A stretch of 64,000 nucleotides of DNA from an uncultured Bacteroidia bacterium (GTDB lineage Bacteria; Bacteroidota; Bacteroidia; NS11-12g; UBA955): positions 185,673 to 249,672 of the forward strand of contig CALSPH010000001.1 in assembly GCA_943788195.1 (NCBI GenBank), given 5' to 3'. Position numbers and translations under genes: made by a program. Below are positions 8,471-18,576 of this stretch, piece by piece. Position 1 is the first letter of the stretch. Every line of letters starts with the position of its first letter. Below the pieces are notes generated by a model, which had not been told where the DNA came from, ran no database searches, and saw only the letters and a list, made by a program, of their open reading frames with translations.

Positions 8471-9628
8471 TTGGCACAACTACCTCTTCAGAAAACAATC
8501 GGAATCATTGGTGGCGGTCAGCTAGGGAAAATGCTAATCGAAGCTTCCAGACCGCTTAACTTTCACTATCACATTCTAGAAAACGATGCACATTGTCCGG
8601 CAAGTCATCTTGCGGATAAAGTGATTGTTGGAAAGCTTACCGATGATACAAAGATCCGCGAATTGGCCGAATCTACGGATGTAATTACCTACGAAATTGA
8701 GCATGTCAATTCAGAAACGCTATTAGATCTTGAAGCTAAGGGTAAATTAATCATCCCTTCGCCCAAAGCATTGCAAATTATTCAAGATAAAGGGAAGCAA
8801 AAACAGTTTTATTCCAAACACTTCATCAAAACAGCTCCTTATTATATTGTGAATTCCGATTCCGATTGGGAGATTGCACTCAACAATATTTCAGGAGAAA
8901 AATTAGCTGTAAAGTTGTGCAAAGGGGGATATGATGGAAAAGGAGTGGTCATCGCCAACCGTTCTGATATTATCAATGGAACATATCCGTTTTCTGAACC
9001 CTGTATGGTTGAAAAATTTGTGCCCAATGTGCGCGAATTGGCTATTATCGTTGCCCAAGATCAACAAGGAAATATAACCGAATTTCCAGAAGTAGAAATG
9101 TTCTTTAGCCCAGTAAGTAACTTGGTTGAATTTCTGTTTTCTCCTTCGCGCTTTAATGCAGAAATCATTGCAGAAGCCAAGAAATTAGCCCATCAAGTAG
9201 TCGCCTCTTTTGGCACACCTGGACTTTTTGCCGTAGAACTTTTTGTAGACCAGAACAATCAAGTTTGGGTAAATGAAACAGCACCTCGGCCCCATAATTC
9301 AGGCCATCATACCATTGAAGCATGCTATACTTCTCAATATGAACAGCTCAACCGAATATTAGCCGGCTATCCGTTGGGTGATACAAGTTTAATCCAGCCC
9401 AGTGCGATGATTAACATTACGGGTCCAACAGATTTTACGGGTCCCTATCAATTGGATAACTTGGATGACCTTCTGAAAACTACAGGGGTTTATGTACATT
9501 TGTATAACAAGGCCGATAGTAAACCGCATCGTAAATTGGGACATATCACCGTTTTAGATACAGATATGGAAAGCCTTTTGGCCAAAGCTGAAAAAGTGAA
9601 ATCAATGATTAAAATTATACCCGCATGA
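8471..9628 (+). CDS. purK: 5-(carboxyamino)imidazole ribonucleotide synthase
   Basis: ATP-grasp; IGIIGGGQLGKMLIEASRPLNFHYHILEND...NETAPRPHNSGHHTIEAC; TTG start. Confidence 0.93.
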   Translation: MAQLPLQKTIGIIGGGQLGKMLIEASRPLNFHYHILENDAHCPASHLADKVIVGKLTDDTKIRELAESTDVITYEIEHVNSETLLDLEAKGKLIIPSPKALQIIQDKGKQKQFYSKHFIKTAPYYIVNSDSDWEIALNNISGEKLAVKLCKGGYDGKGVVIANRSDIINGTYPFSEPCMVEKFVPNVRELAIIVAQDQQGNITEFPEVEMFFSPVSNLVEFLFSPSRFNAEIIAEAKKLAHQVVASFGTPGLFAVELFVDQNNQVWVNETAPRPHNSGHHTIEACYTSQYEQLNRILAGYPLGDTSLIQPSAMINITGPTDFTGPYQLDNLDDLLKTTGVYVHLYNKADSKPHRKLGHITVLDTDMESLLAKAEKVKSMIKIIPA

Positions 9629-10128
9629 GTAAGAAAGTAGCTATTGTAATGGGATCAGACAGTGACTTACCTGTAATGCAGGAAGCCGCCAAGTTATTAG
9701 AAGAATTATCCGTTGATTATTATATCAGTGTAGTTTCCGCTCATCGCACACCCGACCGACTGGTAGAATTCTCGAAAGAGGCTGCTAGCAAGGGGTTTGA
9801 AGTGATTATTGCTGGTGCCGGAGGTGCTGCACACTTACCAGGTATGATTGCATCGCACACCCATTTGCCCGTAATCGGAGTGCCCATAAAATCAAGTAAT
9901 ATGAGTGGCGTGGATAGTTTATATTCTATCGTTCAAATGCCTCCTGGAATTCCAGTGGCAAGCATGGCCATTAATGGAGCTAAAAACGCGGGCATTTTTG
10001 CTGCAAGCATTTTAGGGTTGAAGGACGAAGCGCTTTCTCAACGTGTGATTGAATATAAAAAGAACATGGAGATTGCTGTGCTCGAAAAGGCCAAAAATCT
10101 AGAAGACAAGGGGTATAAAAACTACTGA
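9625..10128 (+). CDS. purE: 5-(carboxyamino)imidazole ribonucleotide mutase
   Basis: VAIVMGSDSDLPVMQEAA...VVSAHRTPDRL...IAGAGGAAHLPGMIASHTHLPVIGVP. Confidence 0.95.
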   Translation: MSKKVAIVMGSDSDLPVMQEAAKLLEELSVDYYISVVSAHRTPDRLVEFSKEAASKGFEVIIAGAGGAAHLPGMIASHTHLPVIGVPIKSSNMSGVDSLYSIVQMPPGIPVASMAINGAKNAGIFAASILGLKDEALSQRVIEYKKNMEIAVLEKAKNLEDKGYKNY

Positions 10129-10130
10129 TC

Positions 10131-10616
10131 TTGCAACATATTCTCTTAGGCTTAGGAAGCAATAAAGGCAACCGAACACAATACCTTCAGGCCGCAATAC
10201 ACAAAATCAACAACCAATTAGGAAAGGTTATTTCTAAAGCCTCATTGTATGAAACCGCAGCATGGGGTAAAACAGATCAGGCATCCTTTTTAAACACCTG
10301 CATCATTGTTAAGACGGTTTACAGTCCAAAAATGTGTTTTAAAATCATCAAGCAGATTGAAAAGCAACTGGAGCGTAAAAGTACCGAACATTGGGGACCT
10401 CGAGAGATTGATATTGATATCCTTTTGTATGATCAAGATATGGTGGAATCGAAAGAATTGACGATTCCACATGCGCAAATGCATGCACGAAATTTTGTGC
10501 TTGTACCTAGCGCCCAAATTGCACCCAATTGGATTCATCCCATATTCAAGCTAACTTTAAAAGAATTGGCCAAACGTTCTGAAGACCCATTGAAAGTAGA
10601 CCTATGGAGAAGCTGA
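10131..10616 (+). CDS. folK: 2-amino-4-hydroxy-6-hydroxymethyldihydropteridine diphosphokinase
   Basis: LGLGSNKGNRTQYLQAAI...ERKSTEHWGPREIDIDILLYDQDMV...IPHAQMHARNFVLVPSAQIAP. Confidence 0.93.
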   Translation: MQHILLGLGSNKGNRTQYLQAAIHKINNQLGKVISKASLYETAAWGKTDQASFLNTCIIVKTVYSPKMCFKIIKQIEKQLERKSTEHWGPREIDIDILLYDQDMVESKELTIPHAQMHARNFVLVPSAQIAPNWIHPIFKLTLKELAKRSEDPLKVDLWRS

Positions 10617-11152
10617 TTTTCCCTTTATACCTGCTTCCTCCTTTGGATTATATTCAAGCAATGATTGCTAAACCCAAAGCATACATCAGTACGGGTGAGT
10701 TGTTTCAGAAACAAACGTTTCGCAATCGTTTTGAGATTATGAGTCCAAATAAACGGCACATGCTGTCCGTTCCAGTGCAAAAAGGAAAAACGAAATTGCG
10801 CATGAAGGAGGTGAAAATTAGCTATGCAGAACCTTGGCCCAGAAAGCACTGGCAAGCATTAGAAACGGCTTATGAAAATTCTCCCTTTTTTGAATACTAT
10901 GACTATAAGCTCAAGCCCATATTTACCGCAGATTATGAATTCCTCTGGGAGTATAATTATGCCCTTCTAAAGGAAGTGCTCAGGTATTTGAAAGTAGATA
11001 TTGAACTTGAACTCACAGATGAATTACCCAACACAGAAGCACTCATCGTAAAACAAACCACCCCAGAATACGACCAAGTGTTTATGGAGAAACACGGGTT
11101 TATGAATAACTTAAGTGTGTTGGATTGGGTTTTTAATGTTGGATCGATATAA
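10604..11152 (+). CDS. WbqC-like family protein
   Basis: LPPLDYIQAMIAKPKAYISTGELFQKQTFRNRFEIMSPNKRHMLSVPVQKG...WPRKHWQALETAYENSPFFEYYDY. Confidence 0.8.
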   Translation: MEKLIFPLYLLPPLDYIQAMIAKPKAYISTGELFQKQTFRNRFEIMSPNKRHMLSVPVQKGKTKLRMKEVKISYAEPWPRKHWQALETAYENSPFFEYYDYKLKPIFTADYEFLWEYNYALLKEVLRYLKVDIELELTDELPNTEALIVKQTTPEYDQVFMEKHGFMNNLSVLDWVFNVGSI

Positions 11153-11219
11153 TCCTCCTTAGGAATTATAAATTGTTATAAAAACATTAAATTTGATTTC
11201 TCAACAATTCTTCTGCTCA

Positions 11220-12206
11220 ATGAAAAAACTACTCCTTACATGCTGCATCATAAGTTTAACCTTTGGGTTATTTGGGCAAATACCAAGTAATGGATTGGTT
11301 GCATTTTTTCCATTTAATGGAAATGCAAAAGACTCCAGTGTAAACAAAACACACGGGATATTACATAATGTTTCCTTAACAAAGGACCGATTTGGAGATA
11401 GCAATTCGGCCTATTACTTTTCTGGATCCGCCTCCTCTTACATGGATTTTGATGGAGCAAATTTAAAAAACAACACGTACTCCTACTCGCTTTGGGCCAA
11501 TCTTGAGAGCGTAAATACCGGTGCCTTAGCTTTTGCTTTGGCAGTCGGAGACGCAACAGGTGCACAAGGACAATCTCTTAACGTTGCAAAAAAATATCTT
11601 GGCAGCTATACAGGGTGGGGTGCCGGAGGATATAGCACAGTTGCGCCTAATCTATCTGTATACTCAGACACTTTACCCGAACTAAAAAAATGGTATCACA
11701 TAACTTCGATACGGGATAGCAATTTTGTGTTACTCTATATAAATGGAAAGCTCATTGACAGCATGGGCGTTTCCTCCAGAACTTATCCAGCATATGGCAA
11801 TACTACAAATGGCTATATTGGCATAAGAGACGATATTACTGCTCCTTTCAAAGGGTCAATAGATGAGGTCTGCATCTATAATCGCGTATTATCCAAATCA
11901 GAGATTTTGAAACTCTATGAAATCAAAAAACCGACTTCAATTGAACAGATACCCGAAAGCATTGCAATAGCATTTTATCCAAATCCAAACTTAGGAACGA
12001 TAAAACTGAATGCCAATACGATAGAATTAACTCATTTAGAATTATATACCCTGGATGGAAAACTTGCCTTAAAACAGGAAATTAATAACAACGCTTTGAT
12101 TCAACTGCCGAAGCATATTTCAAACGGAACATACTTGGTTAAATTCTATGGCGCTAAAGATGAAAACATTGATATGCAGCGTATAATTATTAAGAGGGAA
12201 ATCTAA
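11220..12206 (+). CDS. Secreted LamG-domain protein with T9SS type A sorting domain
   Basis: Signal peptide from ATG 11220; NGLVAFFPFNGNAKDSS LamG pattern; C-terminal FYPNPNLGTIKLN...NGTYLVKFYG. Confidence 0.85.
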   Translation: MKKLLLTCCIISLTFGLFGQIPSNGLVAFFPFNGNAKDSSVNKTHGILHNVSLTKDRFGDSNSAYYFSGSASSYMDFDGANLKNNTYSYSLWANLESVNTGALAFALAVGDATGAQGQSLNVAKKYLGSYTGWGAGGYSTVAPNLSVYSDTLPELKKWYHITSIRDSNFVLLYINGKLIDSMGVSSRTYPAYGNTTNGYIGIRDDITAPFKGSIDEVCIYNRVLSKSEILKLYEIKKPTSIEQIPESIAIAFYPNPNLGTIKLNANTIELTHLELYTLDGKLALKQEINNNALIQLPKHISNGTYLVKFYGAKDENIDMQRIIIKREI

Positions 12207-12208
12207 TC

Positions 12209-12778
12209 CTACTGAAAAATTAAATCAAACCAAATTGCAGCATTTGGTGCAAATTTTAAAATTTCATCTTTGGTTATAAAATGGGCCTCTTCCATCGGAA
12301 AGATGATTACTGCATTTCTATTTGTGTAGACTAATTTACCTTCTAATTTCCAACCTAAGGCAATCACCTCTTTACTTTTCTTGAAACGCAACAACCTCGG
12401 TTGTGCATCAATCTTTGCCTTCCGGTTATCTTTATTTCGATCTAACATCGCATTGGTTGACTCTCCCAATACGAAGGTGAACGAATCCTTATGAAATCTT
12501 TCGCTATTGTATTCCACGAAGGTATTGGGTAAAAACATATGAACTAACATGGAGTCATACACATCGCTCATATCCGATTGAATCATAAAACCAAGGCGAG
12601 CCATTAATGGAAAATCAATGTTCCCATAAACGATATCTGACTTTAAGCTCCAATTCTTGTTTTGCTCGTTTTTAGATTTGTATGCATGTTGCATAACTAA
12701 ACGAAAGAATTTATCATCCTCACTCGACAAAACTTTGGAAACATCAATCGGTGAAACATAATACTCTGCTTCTGGCAT
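12209..12778 (-). CDS. Hypothetical protein
   Basis: 189 aa ORF, no recognised family. Confidence 0.6.
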   Translation of the reverse strand: MPEAEYYVSPIDVSKVLSSEDDKFFRLVMQHAYKSKNEQNKNWSLKSDIVYGNIDFPLMARLGFMIQSDMSDVYDSMLVHMFLPNTFVEYNSERFHKDSFTFVLGESTNAMLDRNKDNRKAKIDAQPRLLRFKKSKEVIALGWKLEGKLVYTNRNAVIIFPMEEAHFITKDEILKFAPNAAIWFDLIFQ

Positions 12779-12795
12779 GGTTCTTATATCCTCTT

Positions 12796-13209
12796 CTAAT
12801 ACACTGGGTACGTACCCATCCCTAACGCCTTAAAATTAAGTTGAACACCCTCTTTTATGTGCACTTGCTGGTAAACGACTAAGGCCTTGTGAAAATTTCT
12901 CCGATTTGATTTAACGTTATCCAAAACAACGGCATCATGAATATAGCCTACTTTGGAATCAACATTACCAGAACTAATCTTGTAACTATAGTGCTGTATG
13001 TTTAATACACTATCATAGCTTTCATTCAAATCCTCGGAAACATATGCCCTAATTTTACCCTCAACTACCGCATCATCAATGGTATTTAATACGTTTTGGT
13101 AGCGCTGTGCTAAATGCAAGGCAATATCGGAGGTATCCAAATTCAATTGAGCGGACAAACCATACCCGCTGAATGTTAAAACAAGGAAGAATAAAATACG
13201 TATTTTCAT
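12796..13209 (-). CDS. Hypothetical secreted protein
   Basis: Signal peptide MKIRILFFLVLTFSGYGLSAQ; start chosen at internal ATG. Confidence 0.6.
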   Translation of the reverse strand: MKIRILFFLVLTFSGYGLSAQLNLDTSDIALHLAQRYQNVLNTIDDAVVEGKIRAYVSEDLNESYDSVLNIQHYSYKISSGNVDSKVGYIHDAVVLDNVKSNRRNFHKALVVYQQVHIKEGVQLNFKALGMGTYPVY

Positions 13210-13281
13210 AATGTATTGTTTAATTATACAGAATAACGAAAATAGCATGCCATTATTCTAGTTGATCATTAAAGGTACAAT

Positions 13282-14796
13282 TTAATTCTTAACTTCTGGA
13301 CGCATCTGTGGGAAGAATAATACTTCTTGGATACTTTGCTGATTGGTCATGAACATAGTCAAACGATCAATTCCAACGCCTAAACCAGCGGTAGGAGGCA
13401 TTCCATATTCCAATGCACGTAGAAAGTCTTCATCCAAAGGCATGGCTTCATCATCCCCTTTTCCAGCCAATTCGGCCTGCTCCACAAATCGTTCGCGTTG
13501 ATCTATTGGGTCGTTCAACTCACTGTATGCATTCGCAATTTCTTTGCCATTGATAAACAATTCAAAACGCTCTACCAAGCCTTCCTTGGTTCGGTGTTTT
13601 TTTGTCAAAGGGCTCATCTCAATTGGATAATCTGTGATAAATGTGGGTTGAATGTATGTATGCTCACATTTTTCTGAAAACAATTCATCAATGAGCTTTC
13701 CTTTGCCCATGCTTGAATCCGTTTCTATATGTAACTCTTTACAAACCTTAAGAAGCGCAGCTACATCCATTCCAGAAATATCAATTCCAGTATGCTCTTT
13801 TATGGCATCCGTCATCGTAATCCGTTTATAAGGTCGTGCATAGGATATGGTGTGCTCCCCACAAACTGCATCAGTGTTTCCGTTCACCGCAATGGCTGCA
13901 TTTTCAATCATCTCCTCCGTAAAATCCATCATCCAATTGTAGTCTTTGTAGGCTACATAAATTTCGAGGCCGGTAAATTCAGGATTATGCGTTCGATCAA
14001 TCCCTTCGTTCCTGAAGTTTTTCGCAAATTCATATACTCCATCAAAACCTCCAACTATTAATCGCTTTAAATACAGCTCATTAGCTATTCTCAAGTAAAG
14101 TGGAATATCGAGCGCATTGTGATGCGTAACAAAAGGACGCGCTGCCGCACCACCATGAATGGATTGAAGAATTGGAGTTTCAACCTCTAGATATCCTTTT
14201 TCATTAAAGGTATTGCGCAAGCTTTGAACCACTTTGGTTCGTTTAATAAAAGTTTCTCTGACATGTGGATTCACCACCATATCCACGTAACGCATTCGAT
14301 ATCGCGCTTCAGGATCGGTAAATGCATCATACACTACACCATCTTTCTCTTTGGGCAATGGAAAAGGATTCAATGACTTAGAAAGCATTTTTAATGAAGT
14401 AACGTGTATGGAAGTTTCTCCTGTTTTGGTGCTAAATACATATCCTTCAACCCCAATCACATCCCCAATATCCATCAATTTCTTAAAGAGTTGGTTATAG
14501 TTGAATTTATCTTCATCGGGGCAAATTTCATCCCTATTCAAATAAAGCTGAATCTTGCCTTGTGTATCCTGCAATACTGCAAATGACGCCTTCCCCATTA
14601 CTCTCCTACTCATCAGTCTACCTGCAACGGAAACTTCTATTTTCGTTTCAGGGTCTGCTTCAAAAGACTTCTTAATGTCCTGACTATAGTGACTCACATA
14701 ATATAAGTCGGCAGGATATGGATCAATGCCATTTGCCCTTAATTCTTCGAGCGATTTTCTACGCTCTAATTGCTGTTCGTTTAATTCTTGTGCCAT
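13282..14796 (-). CDS. lysS: Lysine--tRNA ligase (class II)
   Basis: RYRMRYVDMVVNPHVRETFIKRTKVVQSLRNTFNEKGYLEVETPILQSIHGGAAARPF; ...EYGMPPTAGLGVGIDRLTMF. Confidence 0.96.
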   Translation of the reverse strand: MAQELNEQQLERRKSLEELRANGIDPYPADLYYVSHYSQDIKKSFEADPETKIEVSVAGRLMSRRVMGKASFAVLQDTQGKIQLYLNRDEICPDEDKFNYNQLFKKLMDIGDVIGVEGYVFSTKTGETSIHVTSLKMLSKSLNPFPLPKEKDGVVYDAFTDPEARYRMRYVDMVVNPHVRETFIKRTKVVQSLRNTFNEKGYLEVETPILQSIHGGAAARPFVTHHNALDIPLYLRIANELYLKRLIVGGFDGVYEFAKNFRNEGIDRTHNPEFTGLEIYVAYKDYNWMMDFTEEMIENAAIAVNGNTDAVCGEHTISYARPYKRITMTDAIKEHTGIDISGMDVAALLKVCKELHIETDSSMGKGKLIDELFSEKCEHTYIQPTFITDYPIEMSPLTKKHRTKEGLVERFELFINGKEIANAYSELNDPIDQRERFVEQAELAGKGDDEAMPLDEDFLRALEYGMPPTAGLGVGIDRLTMFMTNQQSIQEVLFFPQMRPEVKN

Positions 14797-15097
14797 GCTT
14801 AAAAATGTGGCGCGAAATTAGTTAAAAATGCTGGGTTTGACTAAGGTTTTAGCTTTACACATACCTGATCGCCTTGCAGATCGGTATATTTTATCGAAAA
14901 CGCATCTTTGCTCAGCCGAAGAATTAACCATGTTAATTTGCCACTAGGATTTGCACCCGTTTTCTAGGTACGTATTCTGATCTTTTTAACTTTGGCCGAC
15001 ACCATAATTTTTTAAATATTCAAGAATGGCATATTCAAACGACTTCATCACATTTGTTGAACCCATTAAATAAACATAATATTAAATTAGTTTTGCA

Positions 15098-16585
15098 GTG
15101 CGAATGGCAAAAATATCTAGGCACTATTTCAACTATTTTTTACTACTCATTTGGCTGATATTATTGTCTTTCGGCATGTCACATCACGTGTTTTGGCGCG
15201 ATGAGGTGAGAGCCCTAAATATTGCCAAAGCAGCAGAAACCTTATGGAACTTACCAACTTACTTAACCAATGAAGGCCACCCCATTTTATGGTATGCACT
15301 GCTCAAATTATCCTTTTCCATATTCAAAAGTAATTTAGTACTCCCCATTCTTGCGGCAGTATTTGCAACATTAAATGTTCTGATACTTTTATTTAAATCC
15401 CCATTTCATTGGAGCTTTGTGGCATTGTTTATTTTTGGACAGTACGGTTTATTTGAATACGGGATTATTGCCAGAAATTACGGTATTGCCGTTACCCTTT
15501 TTTTTACTTTTGCGATGCTCTATAGGCAAAAGAAGGATTTGGGCGCTTTGCTCGTTTTAGCCTTAGCTGCCCAAACCAATTTTTATGCAACCATATTTAG
15601 TTTGTTATTAGGTGCATTCGTCATGCTCGACCGAAAAGATGCGTTTAAGAATTACAGGTATTACATGGGTTTTGGAGTATTACTGCTAAGTGGGCTTATT
15701 TCATATCTTCTGTGCACACCCAGTGCAGAAAGTTTGGTGGTTCAATCGTTTTCAATACAACAAGTCCCCTTTAGCAAAATTTGGGATGTAGGTTGGGGTT
15801 TTGACCATCTTTTTGATGGTATTTGGGGCTTTAAACATGGTTTTAAAACATTCCTTTTGTTCGCTATACTCACATTATTTTGGAAAAATAAAAAGACCCT
15901 TATCATTGCCTTCTTGGGTATGGTGTTTATGGCTGGATTTCATTTATCTATACGACCTAATTATTCGCATCATGAGGGCATGTTCCTCCTTTATATAATT
16001 GCGCTTTTCTGGGCGAATCAATCTAGTTCAATCCAACAACCAAAGAAACTCAATTTGCAAAAGGTACAAGTTGCTGGTTATATGGTAATGCTGCTTATAC
16101 TAACGTTTAACTTGGTTCGAGGAATACGTAATTACGAATTATACGTTAATTTAGATCAATCCAATGCAGACCATTTAGGGCTTTGGCTTAAATCCAACAC
16201 CCCTGCCAATGCGGTATATATAGCTGAACCCGATTATGACATCGAAGGGGTAATGTACTATCAGAATCAACCCTTTTACCTTCCCCGGGAATCGCGGTTT
16301 GGCACCTATGCCCAATTTACAACAGCAAATGAGTCCCATTTGAGTTTAAGTCAATTACTCACTTTGTCAGATAGTTTTCAGCGTTTAGGTAAGGTACCTT
16401 ATCTTATTGTTCAATTTGACTTAGAAAATACCGTGGATACGCTTCTGCATTCATACGACAAGCACTTTGAAATTGACAGTCAATCATATCAAGAATTTAA
16501 TCGTAAATTTGAAAAAGTAGCCGATTTCCATGAATTCATCAGTACAGATGAATCGTTCTATGTCTACACTAAAAAGAAAAAGTAA
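15098..16585 (+). CDS. Polytopic membrane protein, glycosyltransferase (PMT/ArnT-like)
   Basis: 495 aa; VFWRDEVRALNIAKAAETLWNLPTYLTNEGHPILWYALLK resembles the D/E-rich first loop of GT-C enzymes. Confidence 0.6.
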   Translation: MRMAKISRHYFNYFLLLIWLILLSFGMSHHVFWRDEVRALNIAKAAETLWNLPTYLTNEGHPILWYALLKLSFSIFKSNLVLPILAAVFATLNVLILLFKSPFHWSFVALFIFGQYGLFEYGIIARNYGIAVTLFFTFAMLYRQKKDLGALLVLALAAQTNFYATIFSLLLGAFVMLDRKDAFKNYRYYMGFGVLLLSGLISYLLCTPSAESLVVQSFSIQQVPFSKIWDVGWGFDHLFDGIWGFKHGFKTFLLFAILTLFWKNKKTLIIAFLGMVFMAGFHLSIRPNYSHHEGMFLLYIIALFWANQSSSIQQPKKLNLQKVQVAGYMVMLLILTFNLVRGIRNYELYVNLDQSNADHLGLWLKSNTPANAVYIAEPDYDIEGVMYYQNQPFYLPRESRFGTYAQFTTANESHLSLSQLLTLSDSFQRLGKVPYLIVQFDLENTVDTLLHSYDKHFEIDSQSYQEFNRKFEKVADFHEFISTDESFYVYTKKKK

Positions 16586-17163
16586 TGGTAAAAAAAGCAA
16601 TCTCCATCATTATTCCGCTTATCATCGGAATTCTAATCAGTTACTGGATTTTTAACCGAAATGAAAATAAGGCAGTTAATACCAGTGGTGATGTTATTAT
16701 TGAACGAATCAAAGCGGTTAAAAAATTGGTGGTTACAGAAGGGCAATTCTCTGAAGTTTATAACTATAAGGAAGCTCAAAAATACTTTTATAACTTAATA
16801 TCATTTGAAAAAAAGGCCCTACTGCTTGTTAAAGGAAAAGTGCTTGTAAGCTATGACTTGGAAGCAATAGAATATGAAGTCAACAAGAAAACGAAAGTGA
16901 TTACATTAACCAAAGTTCCTGAACCAGAAACAACCATTGAGCCGAGTATAAAATATTACGATTTACAAGAAAGCACCTTCAATTCATTCAGTCCTGAAGA
17001 TTACAATAAGCTAAACAATTTGGCCATTAAAAAATTAAAGGAGGAAATCTCAAAAAGCAATCTGTATGATCGTGCTGAAGAATCCTTAGAACGAACCTTG
17101 GGTGAATTACAATGGGTAGGTAAAGAGTTGGGGTGGAAAGTGATTATTAAATCTAAAACGTAA
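16585..17163 (+). CDS. DUF4230 domain-containing protein
   Basis: N-terminal TM; VIIERIKAVKKLVVTEGQFSEVYNYKE. Confidence 0.65.
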   Translation: MVKKAISIIIPLIIGILISYWIFNRNENKAVNTSGDVIIERIKAVKKLVVTEGQFSEVYNYKEAQKYFYNLISFEKKALLLVKGKVLVSYDLEAIEYEVNKKTKVITLTKVPEPETTIEPSIKYYDLQESTFNSFSPEDYNKLNNLAIKKLKEEISKSNLYDRAEESLERTLGELQWVGKELGWKVIIKSKT

Positions 17164-17441
17164 TGAACTGCGGAGCCATATATTCCCATAGAAGGCTATA
17201 AAGCCTATAGAAAAGAAACAAAAAAATGGACTTACCCACCAGCAGGTCCTGGAGTAATTCCAGTATCACTATTGTGGGCAGGTTTGGTGCTTTGCTTCCG
17301 AGTGTTCTTTATGTTAGTCTTGCCTGCCATTGCTCTTTAATAACGTTTTAAATACATCAAATTGTATTCCGTTTTATCATTAGACGTATAAAAAGGCCAT
17401 TTGGTTGCACTTTTTACCGCTTTTATTAATCATTTACAAAG

Positions 17442-18446
17442 TTATGACATTAAAATAGTCACCTCATCCACAATTTGGGTAATGGGTGTAAACGTAAAAC
17501 CAAATTGGTTTTTGAATTTGTTTGCGAAATAGCGGTTCGTACTTAAACTTGTGCCAAAAACTTCTTTAGTTACAAAAGGAGCCTTGCCAGATAGTTTAGA
17601 AAGCATCCATGCCACGGGCAATACAATCCATTTCATCCATTGACGAATCATTATTTTGCCTTCCTTTTTGCCTAAACCCCGTGCAATGGTATCAAAAAGT
17701 ATTTTAAACGATAAATTCTCAGCACTTAGAATATACCGCTCAGAAATAATTTCTGAATCGGCCAACAAAATTAAAGCTTTTGCAACATCAACTGCACCTA
17801 CAAACCCGTTGGCCCCATTACTCCGAAAAGGAAATCCTTTTTTTATGTTATGAAAAATGCTGGATGAACTGTTGCCCTGTGAAGTGTAACCCATCACAAC
17901 GGTAGGGTTTACAATTACCATTTTTAATCCTTCTTCGCTGCCTCGCCAAACTTCAAGTTCCGCATATCGCTTACTAATGGCATAATTGGTGTTTCTTTTA
18001 GAATCTTCCCAAACCGTTTCTTCAGTGATAAACTCTGAGGAGCCTGTTCTACCAATTGCCGCTACAGAACTGACATAACACATTTTTTTTACTTTGGCGA
18101 AAATGCATGCATTTACTACATTCTCGGTTCCTTTTATATTGGTTTCAAAAAGTCGGTCTTTGTCTTTAGGATCAAAGCTGACATTTGCTGCAGTATGAAT
18201 TACCATGCTATCTGTATTGATATACGATTCTAAATAATACGAATCTAAAATATCCCCTACAGCAAAAACCAAACTATCTTCAAGTTTTTGCTTATTCCAA
18301 TTCGTAAGTTTGCACAAATCCTTCAAAAGTTGGTCCTTGGTTAGTTCAGATCGCACACCACAAATAATATCAGTGCGTCCCTGCAACAGCAATTCTGCTG
18401 TAACATAACTACCTACCAAACCATTTGCACCCGTAATAAAATACAT
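17442..18446 (-). CDS. NAD-dependent epimerase/dehydratase family protein
   Basis: MYFITGANGLVGSYVTAELL...VIHTAANVSFDP...YVSSVAAIGR...NYAISKRYAELEVW. Confidence 0.9.
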   Translation of the reverse strand: MYFITGANGLVGSYVTAELLLQGRTDIICGVRSELTKDQLLKDLCKLTNWNKQKLEDSLVFAVGDILDSYYLESYINTDSMVIHTAANVSFDPKDKDRLFETNIKGTENVVNACIFAKVKKMCYVSSVAAIGRTGSSEFITEETVWEDSKRNTNYAISKRYAELEVWRGSEEGLKMVIVNPTVVMGYTSQGNSSSSIFHNIKKGFPFRSNGANGFVGAVDVAKALILLADSEIISERYILSAENLSFKILFDTIARGLGKKEGKIMIRQWMKWIVLPVAWMLSKLSGKAPFVTKEVFGTSLSTNRYFANKFKNQFGFTFTPITQIVDEVTILMS

Positions 18447-18576
18447 CAGCTGCGAATTACAACTATTTTATTTAATTCTAAAAGGGAGGTTCACTTGTTA
18501 AAATTATTGGACAATCTCACATGGTATGTATATAGATATTGCCGTAAGCTCCGTATTATATAATTAATATTGTCAG

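Noticed and set aside
14841-14945. Minus-strand fragment TWLILRLSKDAFSIKYTDLQGDQVCVKLKP upstream of lysS as a pseudogene
   Set aside because: Short, no recognised family, no start; too weak to list as a feature.
17249-17263. CTGGAGTAATTCCAG palindrome as a third S24 operator
   Set aside because: Single imperfect copy, no 19-bp-spaced partner, and it lies inside a coding-like stretch rather than at a promoter.
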